Shown: in pieces, positions 6,105 to 10,543 of the stretch
Numbering within the stretch: the first letter of the stretch is position 1
Layout of the letters: the number at the start of each line of letters is the position of its first letter
NCBI GenBank assembly: GCA_910588595.1
Contig: CAJUQU010000119.1
Location: 1-10,543, forward strand
DNA length: 10,543 bases
Direction of reading: 5' to 3'
Source of the DNA: an uncultured Lachnospiraceae bacterium
Lineage (GTDB): Bacteria; Bacillota_A; Clostridia; Lachnospirales; Lachnospiraceae
The notes under the pieces: generated by a model
Databases searched by the model: none
What the model saw: only the letters and a program-made list of their open reading frames with translations
Told to the model about the DNA's origin: nothing
Position numbers and translations under genes: made by a program

Positions 6105-7048
6105 AAAGGGAGGCGATTATTATATTAGACATATGTTTATTGGGTACAGGGGGAATGATGCCCCTGCCATACAGATGGCTCACATCGCTTATGGCGAGGT
6201 ACAATGGCGCAAGTATCCTCATTGACTGTGGAGAGGGTACGCAGATTGCCATGAAAGAGAAAGGATGGAGCCCCAAGCCGATTGATATCATGTGCTTTAC
6301 GCACTATCATGCGGACCATATCTCAGGTCTGCCCGGAATGCTGCTCACAATGGGGAATGCAGAAAAGACGACGCCGCTTTTGATGATCGGACCAAAAGGA
6401 CTTTCGAGAGTCGTTAATGCCCTGCGTGTGGTGGCTCCGGAACTTCCTTTTGAAATTCAATATACAGAACTGGCAGAGGCAGAGCAGCGCATTGAGTTTG
6501 ATGGCTTTCATATCGAGGCGTTTCGCGTGAATCACAATGTCATCTGCTATGGATATAACATTGTGATCGATAGAAAAGGAAAATTTCAGTTGGATCAGGC
6601 GATGGCACTGGGGTTGGACAGGAGGTATTGGGGCAGACTGCAAAAAGGGGATACGATTGTAGTTGAGGGTAAAACGTACACGCCTGACATGGTCATGGGC
6701 GCACCCAGGAAAGGACTCAAAGTGACCTATTGTACCGATTCAAGACCGACAGAAGGTATTATCAAAAATGCGAAAGATGCCGATTTATTTATATGTGAAG
6801 GTATGTATGGAGAACCTGATAAAAAAGACAAGGCAAAGGAATACAAGCATATGACTTTTTATGAGGCGGCCGCGATGGCAAAGGAAGCAAACGTAGCCAA
6901 AATGTGGCTGACACATTACTCGCCATCGCTGATAAGACCAGAAGAGTACAAAAAGGATGTGCAGGCGGTCTTCCCACAGACCTATATCGCAAAGGACGGA
7001 TGGAGTGAGGAACTTCTGTTTGAGGGTGAAGAGGATGAAAGGGGATAA
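6092..7048 (+). CDS. rnz: Ribonuclease Z (tRNA 3'-end processing endonuclease)
   Basis: RNase Z cuts the 3' trailer from tRNA precursors using two zinc ions in a metallo-beta-lactamase fold. Counting from GTG 6092, the zinc motif HYHADH is at 71-76. Further ligands are H148 (RVNHNV), D216 (CTDSRP) and H275 (LTHYSP); H253 (KHMTF) is the catalytic-type histidine. The insert at 155-210 and the GAPRKG segment match the long-lived RNase Z family. The annotated start is the first conventional codon in frame; GTG 6092 and TTG 6101 both lack a well-spaced ribosome site. The best signal, AGGGAGG (6107-6113), points to ATA at 6122, giving ILDICLLGTGG, where homologues start MLDI, and 308 residues, close to the 307 of the Bacillus enzyme. 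The rimI stop lies at 6102-6104. Confidence 0.95.
   Translation: MENLKREAIIILDICLLGTGGMMPLPYRWLTSLMARYNGASILIDCGEGTQIAMKEKGWSPKPIDIMCFTHYHADHISGLPGMLLTMGNAEKTTPLLMIGPKGLSRVVNALRVVAPELPFEIQYTELAEAEQRIEFDGFHIEAFRVNHNVICYGYNIVIDRKGKFQLDQAMALGLDRRYWGRLQKGDTIVVEGKTYTPDMVMGAPRKGLKVTYCTDSRPTEGIIKNAKDADLFICEGMYGEPDKKDKAKEYKHMTFYEAAAMAKEANVAKMWLTHYSPSLIRPEEYKKDVQAVFPQTYIAKDGWSEELLFEGEEDERG
6107..6113 (+). promoter_or_regulatory. Strong ribosome binding site pointing to a non-canonical rnz start
   Basis: AGGGAGG lies just after the rimI stop codon. At 8 bases spacing the codon is ATA (6122-6124); at 5 bases it is ATT (6119-6121). No ATG, GTG or TTG lies in the window 4-13 bases downstream. Conventional starts exist only upstream of this site (6092 and 6101), where the site would be inside the gene and useless for initiation. 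Confidence 0.7.
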
Positions 7049-7614
7049 TGAAAATGGGAAAAGCGAAAAAAGTGATCATTATCATAATTATGGTTGCATT
7101 GGTTGGAGGATACTATTTTTATCTGTCAAACTTCCGTGGTGAGCAGGATGAAATCATAGTCACGGCGGTGCAGGACGTACTGTTGAGAGATCTTGACAAC
7201 GATTATCCGCCGACACCCAGAGAAGTTCTAAAGTATTACAGCGACATTACAAAGTGCCTGTACAATGAAGACTACACAGAACAACAGCTTGAACAGATGG
7301 CAGATAAATTGTTGGCGCTATTTGACGCAGAGCTTGCTGAGAACAATTCAAGGGAACAGTACATCATGGATTTAAAGAACGAGGTCAAGAAATTTGAGGA
7401 GAATGGTTATACGATCGCGAGTTATACAACGTCGAGAAGTACAGATGTCGAAGAATTTACAGAAGGCGGACGCAAGTGTGCAAGGATTTATTGTACTTAT
7501 TCTGTGAAAGCCGGTGTTGATATCAAATCCTCAAAACAGGTATTTATATTGAGGAGAGAGACAGAGACAGGACGTTGGAAGATTCTTGGATTTGAGCTTG
7601 TCGATCCTGAATAG
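7048..7614 (+). CDS. Membrane-anchored protein of unknown function between rnz and tsaD (possibly DUF6715)
   Basis: This 188-residue protein has a short basic N-terminus (MKMGKAKK) and one hydrophobic anchor (about 9-27, IIIIIMVALVGGYYFYL). The rest is an extracytoplasmic domain rich in acidic residues, with PPTPREVLKYYSDITKCLYN (54-73) and a C-terminal beta-rich part ending RWKILGFELVDPE. It resembles small Lachnospiraceae proteins that I recall being grouped as DUF6715, but I could not verify this. The start overlaps the rnz stop in TAATG. AAAGGGG (7038-7044) is only 3 bases from ATG 7048 but 9 from ATG 7054, so initiation at 7054 (MGKAKK) is quite possible. It is co-oriented and translationally coupled with rnz. 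The domain looks like NTF2-type extracellular domains in shape, but that is a guess. Confidence 0.8.
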   Translation: MKMGKAKKVIIIIIMVALVGGYYFYLSNFRGEQDEIIVTAVQDVLLRDLDNDYPPTPREVLKYYSDITKCLYNEDYTEQQLEQMADKLLALFDAELAENNSREQYIMDLKNEVKKFEENGYTIASYTTSRSTDVEEFTEGGRKCARIYCTYSVKAGVDIKSSKQVFILRRETETGRWKILGFELVDPE

Positions 7615-7690
7615 AATACTTTTGTGATCTGTAAACTGAAGGTTGGGCGATCAGGAAACGATTCGTTAGATAGAAAGGTATAATTTTGTC

Positions 7691-8719
7691 ATGAAAACCA
7701 AGGAAGACATACTCATATTGGCAATTGAGAGCTCCTGCGATGAGACAGCCGCATCAGTTGTGAAAAACGGACGTGAGGTTTTGTCCAATATCATCTCATC
7801 GCAGATAGAATTGCATACCTTATATGGCGGTGTAGTGCCGGAAATAGCTTCGAGAAAGCACATAGAGAAGATCAATCAGGTTATCGAGGAGGCTTTGCAG
7901 GAAGCAAACGTGACATTGAACGAAATCACGGCGATCGCGGTGACATACGGTCCAGGACTTGTCGGAGCACTTCTCGTCGGAGTTTCCGCAGCAAAGGCGA
8001 TCAGCTTTGCCACAGGGAAACCATTGATTGGCGTGCATCATATAGAGGGGCATATCAGTGCTAATTTTATTGAGAATAAAGAACTAGAGCCGCCGTTTAC
8101 ATGTCTGGTCGTATCCGGCGGACACACACATCTTGTTGTCGTAAAAGACTACGGAGTCTATGAGATCTTAGGCTATACAAGAGATGATGCGGCGGGTGAA
8201 GCTTTTGACAAAGTGGCGCGTGCGATAGGTCTTGGCTATCCAGGGGGACCCAAGATTGACAGACTCTCCAGAGAGGGCAGCCCCGCTGCAATACAGTTCC
8301 CAAGAGCAAAAGTTGATGGTTCGGACTATGATTTCAGTTTCAGCGGTTTGAAATCCGCAGTGTTAAATTATTTAAATTCGTGTGAAATGAAAGGGATCGA
8401 AGTCAACAAGGCAGACGTAGCTGCATCATTTCAGAAGGCAGTGATCGATGTCCTTGTAGAACATTCATTAAATGCAGTAAAGGAATATGGGCTTGATAAA
8501 TTTGCCATCGCAGGAGGTGTGGCGTCGAATTCATCGCTGCGTGCAACATTTGAGACAGAGTGCAGGAAACAAAATATTGAATTTTATCATCCTTCACCGA
8601 TCTTCTGTACAGACAATGCCGCCATGATCGGTGTAGCAGGATATTATGAGTATATCAAAGGAACGAGGAGCGGATATGACCTGAATGCCATTCCGAATCT
8701 CAGATTGGGTGAGAGATAG
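7691..8719 (+). CDS. tsaD: TsaD, tRNA N6-adenosine threonylcarbamoyltransferase
   Basis: TsaD is the catalytic subunit that moves the threonylcarbamoyl group from TC-AMP to A37 of tRNA. The 342-residue protein is the normal length and carries the Kae1/TsaD signatures: LAIESSCDETAASVV (10-24), SQIELHTLYGGVVPEIASRKH (37-57, the substrate loop), GPGLVGALLVG (87-97), the metal-binding HHIEGH (116-121) and VSGGHTHLV (141-149). It also has DDAAGEAFDKVAR (165-177), GGPKID and FCTDNAAMIG (305-314, with the conserved D308). AGAAAGG (7672-7678) lies 12 bases before ATG 7691. A 76-base gap separates it from the gene upstream, without a convincing terminator or promoter. Its stop TAG is part of the tandem repeat shared with the ispD start. 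Confidence 0.97.
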   Translation: MKTKEDILILAIESSCDETAASVVKNGREVLSNIISSQIELHTLYGGVVPEIASRKHIEKINQVIEEALQEANVTLNEITAIAVTYGPGLVGALLVGVSAAKAISFATGKPLIGVHHIEGHISANFIENKELEPPFTCLVVSGGHTHLVVVKDYGVYEILGYTRDDAAGEAFDKVARAIGLGYPGGPKIDRLSREGSPAAIQFPRAKVDGSDYDFSFSGLKSAVLNYLNSCEMKGIEVNKADVAASFQKAVIDVLVEHSLNAVKEYGLDKFAIAGGVASNSSLRATFETECRKQNIEFYHPSPIFCTDNAAMIGVAGYYEYIKGTRSGYDLNAIPNLRLGER

Positions 8720-8742
8720 ATGGGTGAGAGATAGATGGGTGA
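8706..8742 (+). repeat. Perfect 15-base tandem duplication at the tsaD/ispD junction
   Basis: TGGGTGAGAGATAGA occurs at 8706-8720 and again at 8721-8735, followed by a partial third copy TGGGTGA (8736-8742). The unit spans the last codons of tsaD, its TAG stop and the following ATG. Duplication makes TAG-ATG appear twice: tsaD stop at 8717-8719 with ATG 8720, then the second TAG at 8732-8734 with the ispD ATG at 8735. The first ATG opens a four-codon frame (MGER) that ends at the second TAG. Confidence 0.9.
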
Positions 8743-9451
8743 TATGAAAGAGATCAGAACGACAGCGGTCGTATTGGCAGCAGGACAAGGGAAAAGGATG
8801 TGCAGCAGTGTCCATAAGCAGTATCTGCTCATCAAGGATAAACCTGTATTATACTACTCGCTAAAGGCTTTCGAGGACAGTATCATTGATGATATTGTGT
8901 TAGTTGTCGGAGAGGGCGAGGAGGATTTCTGTCAAAATGAATTTATGGGAAAGTACGGTTTTCACAAGATTCGTTCAATAGTCTGTGGAGGTAAAGAGAG
9001 ATATCATTCTGTTGCAAATGGGATCAAAACTATTAATTGGGAATGCGATTACATATTCATTCATGATGGTGCACGGCCATTTGTCGACGGAGAAATCATA
9101 GACAGGGTATTTGATGAGGTCAAGCATCATAAGGCATGTGTTGTAGGCATGCCTGCAAAAGATACCATCAAAATAGCTGATGAAAAAGGATTTGTGGCGC
9201 ACACACCCGACCGTTCCCGAACATGGATGATACAGACACCGCAGGTTTTTGAGAGACAGTTGATCACAGCGGCGTACGAAAAATTGCTTGCAGAGGAGAA
9301 AAGGCTGCCTGCAGGTGGAGTGTGTGTTACTGACGATGCTATGGTAGTGGAGCATTTCATGAACATGTCAGTCAAATTAGTATATGGATCTTATAGAAAT
9401 ATCAAAATTACAACACCGGAGGATCTGAAACTTGCGGAGATGTTTGTATGA
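8735..9451 (+). CDS. ispD: IspD, 2-C-methyl-D-erythritol 4-phosphate cytidylyltransferase
   Basis: IspD joins CTP and MEP to give CDP-ME, the third step of the MEP route to isoprenoids. This 238-residue protein has the nucleotide-binding AAGQGKRM (15-22) and KQY (28-30). It also has GGKERYHSVANGI (85-97), the metal-binding HDGARPFV (110-117), AKDTIK (141-146), QTPQVF (167-172), VTDDA (198-202) and the closing NIKITTPEDLKLAE (222-235), all in the order of the family. ATG 8735 is chosen because it gives the longest frame in phase with the stop of the duplicated junction; ATG 8744 (MKEI) is an alternative. The Shine-Dalgarno is weak (GGGTGAGAG, 8722-8730), so coupling to tsaD termination is likely. 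ispF and ispE are not nearby. The gene's last codons are themselves duplicated downstream. Confidence 0.95.
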   Translation: MGDMKEIRTTAVVLAAGQGKRMCSSVHKQYLLIKDKPVLYYSLKAFEDSIIDDIVLVVGEGEEDFCQNEFMGKYGFHKIRSIVCGGKERYHSVANGIKTINWECDYIFIHDGARPFVDGEIIDRVFDEVKHHKACVVGMPAKDTIKIADEKGFVAHTPDRSRTWMIQTPQVFERQLITAAYEKLLAEEKRLPAGGVCVTDDAMVVEHFMNMSVKLVYGSYRNIKITTPEDLKLAEMFV

Positions 9452-9484
9452 AAAAGAAGCGGAGATGTTTGCATGAATAAAGAA
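9434..9484 (+). repeat. Near-perfect 25/26-base tandem duplication at the ispD/HD-gene junction
   Basis: GCGGAGATGTTTGTATGAA (9434-9452) recurs as GCGGAGATGTTTGCATGAA (9459-9477), 18 of 19 identical. Similarity continues (AAAAGAA versus TAAAGAA) to give head-to-tail units 9434-9458 and 9459-9484. Each unit has GGAG eight bases before an ATG. The first unit is the end of ispD (AEMFV and stop), while the second supplies the ribosome site and start of the HD gene. Confidence 0.88.
9448..9480 (+). other. Possible 10-codon minigene in the duplicated junction (MKKKRRCLHE)
   Basis: ATG 9448 overlaps the ispD stop as ATGA and has GGAG (9436-9439) eight bases upstream, the same spacing as the HD-gene start. 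The frame runs ten codons to TAA 9478-9480, three codons into the HD gene, in a different frame. The peptide is strongly basic. It is a by-product of the duplication, and translation is unproven. Termination so near the next ATG could allow re-initiation. Confidence 0.3.
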
Positions 9485-10162
9485 GAGTACGCGTTGATAG
9501 AAAACTACATGCGCATGTGTATGGAGGACAGTGCGCATGATCAGGAGCATATTTATCGTGTGCTGTATAATGCGTTAGACATTGCAAAAACAGAAAAGAA
9601 CGTAGATCATGACATTTTAATCGCAGCTTGTCTATTGCATGATATCGGACGGAAAGAACAGTTTGAAAATCCGGCTTTGTGTCATGCAGTAGTGGGGAGT
9701 GATAAAGCATATCGCTTTTTGAGAGAGCATGGATTTGCGCTGGACTATGCGGAGCAGGTGCGACAGTGCCTTAGGACACATAGATACAGAAGAGATTTGC
9801 AGCCACAGAGTCTTGAAGCCGAGATTTTGTTCGATGCGGATAAATTAGATGTTGCAGGTGCGATCGGGATAGCGAGAACCCTGGTATATAAAGGGGCTGT
9901 TTCTGAGCCGCTTTATTGCGTAACATCAAACGGAGAGGTTTTGACTGGAGAAAATGATACAACCCCCTCCTTTTTTCAGGAGTACAAATATAAACTAGAA
10001 AAACTATATTCAAATTTTTACACCAAAAGGGCAGCGGAGATTGCAAAAAAAAGACAGCAGAACGCAGTGGCGTTTTACACTGCTCTGTATCGCGAAGTGA
10101 GTGTGCCATATCAGACTGGAAGAACTGAACTTGAAAAGTGGATAGGCAATACAGAAAAATAA
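9473..10162 (+). CDS. HD-domain metal-dependent phosphohydrolase of unknown substrate
   Basis: This 229-residue protein fits the HD superfamily of the YedJ/YpgQ kind: HDQEHIYRV (22-30), the catalytic HD pair in CLLHDIGRKE (53-62), H71 (LCHAVVGS), H103 (LRTHRYRRD) and the late aspartate in ILFDADKLD (118-126). The ordering H...HD...H...H...D is the metal- and phosphate-binding set. Members of this group are reported to act on nucleotides or related phosphates; the substrate cannot be read from sequence. ATG 9473 has GGAG (9461-9464) eight bases upstream. The gene sits 21 bases after ispD on the same strand and probably shares its transcript. The C-terminal region (185-229) is helical and charged and ends in ELEKWIGNTEK. 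No clear terminator follows it. Confidence 0.88.
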   Translation: MNKEEYALIENYMRMCMEDSAHDQEHIYRVLYNALDIAKTEKNVDHDILIAACLLHDIGRKEQFENPALCHAVVGSDKAYRFLREHGFALDYAEQVRQCLRTHRYRRDLQPQSLEAEILFDADKLDVAGAIGIARTLVYKGAVSEPLYCVTSNGEVLTGENDTTPSFFQEYKYKLEKLYSNFYTKRAAEIAKKRQQNAVAFYTALYREVSVPYQTGRTELEKWIGNTEK

Positions 10163-10294
10163 CACATTAGGAACTGTTTATCTACGATTATTTTCTCAGT
10201 AGATGTACATTTAAAGCGTGTTGGAGCAACAAAGTATTTTATTGCAGATTCTTGAAAAAACAAAAAATACTAAAATAACAAAAAAATGTAAAAA

Positions 10295-10328
10295 AGTTGT
10301 TGACAACTACTTTAGAGCGTGGTAATAT
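10295..10328 (+). promoter_or_regulatory. Candidate sigma-A promoter with palindrome over its -35 box
   Basis: TTGACA (10300-10305) and TAATAT (10323-10328) lie 17 bases apart, near consensus. The -35 is inside the inverted repeat AGTTGT-TG-ACAACT (10295-10308), a possible operator site. A small hairpin, TCGCT-AAGGTA-AGCGA (10337-10352), follows in the predicted transcript. No open frame of note lies between here and the tRNA gene, so this is probably the distal of two promoters for the tRNA. Confidence 0.55.
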
Positions 10329-10380
10329 AAAACACGTCGCTAAGGTAAGCGATCAGAGAAAATAAAAAATAAAAAAACAC

Positions 10381-10409
10381 TTGACAAATTTATGAAGATT
10401 TGATATACT
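10381..10409 (+). promoter_or_regulatory. Strong sigma-A promoter for tRNA-Ser
   Basis: TTGACA (10381-10386, full consensus) and TATACT (10404-10409) have the ideal 17-base spacer with an AT-rich interior. The expected start near 10416 is about 40 bases before the mature 5' end of the tRNA, a normal leader length. The match is better than any other promoter-like site in the window. Confidence 0.8.
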
Positions 10410-10457
10410 GATTTTCGCATTGCAGATTAAGCAATGATGAAAAATAAATAGGAATAT

Positions 10458-10543
10458 GGAGAGGTATCGAAGTGGTCATAACGAGGCGGTCTTGAAAACC
10501 GTTTGTCCGCAAGGGCGCGTGGGTTCGAATCCCACCCTCTCCG
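10458..10543 (+). tRNA. tRNA-Ser (anticodon TGA)
   Basis: The full cloverleaf is visible. The acceptor stem is GGAGAGG (10458-10464) with CCTCTCC (10536-10542). The anticodon stem GCGGT/ACCGT encloses the loop CTTGAAA, with anticodon TGA at 10493-10495, reading UCA codons. The long class II variable arm GTCC-GCAA-GGGC (10505-10516) is typical of serine tRNA. The T arm is GTGGG-TTCGAAT-CCCAC. The discriminator G is the last base of the window, so a following CCA, if encoded, is out of view. The length of 86 is normal for tRNA-Ser. A selenocysteine tRNA is excluded because its anticodon would be TCA. tRNA-Ser(UGA) is not a t6A target, since t6A modifies tRNAs for ANN codons. Confidence 0.97.

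Larger units (their letters stand above)
10163..10457. other. AT-rich intergenic region between the HD gene and tRNA-Ser
   Basis: The 295 bases hold no gene I can support. The first half has a weak hairpin, ATCTAC (10180-10185) with GTAGAT (10199-10204), lacking a T-run, and an A-rich tract at 10253-10296. The second half has two promoters (10300-10328 and 10381-10409), plus a short hairpin CATTGC (10418-10423) with GCAATG (10431-10436) between the second promoter and the tRNA. Confidence 0.7.

Noticed and set aside
7679..7684. TATAAT just before tsaD as a -10 box
   Set aside because: No acceptable -35 lies 16-18 bases upstream (AAACGA there), and the box is only 6 bases from the start codon, leaving no room for a leader.
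10180..10204. Hairpin after the HD gene as a terminator
   Set aside because: The stem is a 6-bp AT-rich pair with a 13-base loop and no T-run follows, so it does not meet the usual pattern for an intrinsic terminator.
10493..10495. tRNA as selenocysteine tRNA because of its long variable arm and TGA
   Set aside because: TGA here is the anticodon itself, reading UCA (serine). A selenocysteine tRNA would have anticodon TCA and a longer acceptor arm.
1..10543. CRISPR array, insertion sequence or integrase genes
   Set aside because: I saw no spaced repeat series, transposase/integrase motifs or paired terminal inverted repeats. The only repeats are short tandem ones at two gene junctions and in the adaptor tail.

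Overview
The window looks like a draft-assembly contig from a Gram-positive, low-to-moderate-GC Firmicute, most likely a gut-type clostridium of the Lachnospiraceae. The reasons are the AGGAGG-type ribosome binding sites, TTGACA/TATACT promoters, the protein style (RNase Z opening LDICLLGTGGMMPLP, and a short membrane-anchored protein between rnz and tsaD), and tight co-directional gene packing. Every recognised gene is on the + strand. The first 48 bases are not biological: they match the Illumina P5/TruSeq universal adapter, so the true sequence starts at about base 49.

Region 1 (49-637) holds accessory DNA: the C-terminal end of a ribbon-helix-helix/HicB-type protein, an unrecognised 104-residue protein with a TTG start and a strong Shine-Dalgarno sequence, and a likely terminator. 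At about base 637 this abuts the last 75 codons of an ABC-transporter ATPase, cut just inside the DEPTGNLD motif. The join is either a real insertion/deletion or an assembly chimera. Region 2 (638-3774) is the rest of a MacAB-type efflux operon: ATPase remnant, membrane-fusion adaptor and MacB/FtsX permease, with 8-base stop/start overlaps.

Region 3 (3775-9451) starts with a promoter and a strong hairpin, followed by a YcxB-like membrane protein. Then come tsaE, tsaB, rimI, rnz, a membrane-anchored protein of unknown function, tsaD and ispD. TsaE, TsaB and TsaD together make the threonylcarbamoyl-adenosine (t6A37) modification of ANN-decoding tRNAs. RNase Z trims tRNA 3' ends and RimI acetylates protein N-termini, so the cluster is centred on tRNA maturation and translation. 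IspD is in the MEP isoprenoid pathway. An HD-domain hydrolase follows ispD (9473-10162).

Region 4 (10163-10543) is an AT-rich intergenic stretch with two near-consensus promoters in tandem, then a complete tRNA-Ser(UGA) that ends on the last base of the window.

I see no convincing new multi-gene system. The most notable observations are: the adapter; the abrupt ATPase truncation; an RNase Z gene whose expected start codon reads ATA behind an excellent ribosome binding site; and two independent short tandem duplications, each copying a gene junction, one on either side of ispD. Each of these duplications leaves a tiny extra reading frame.
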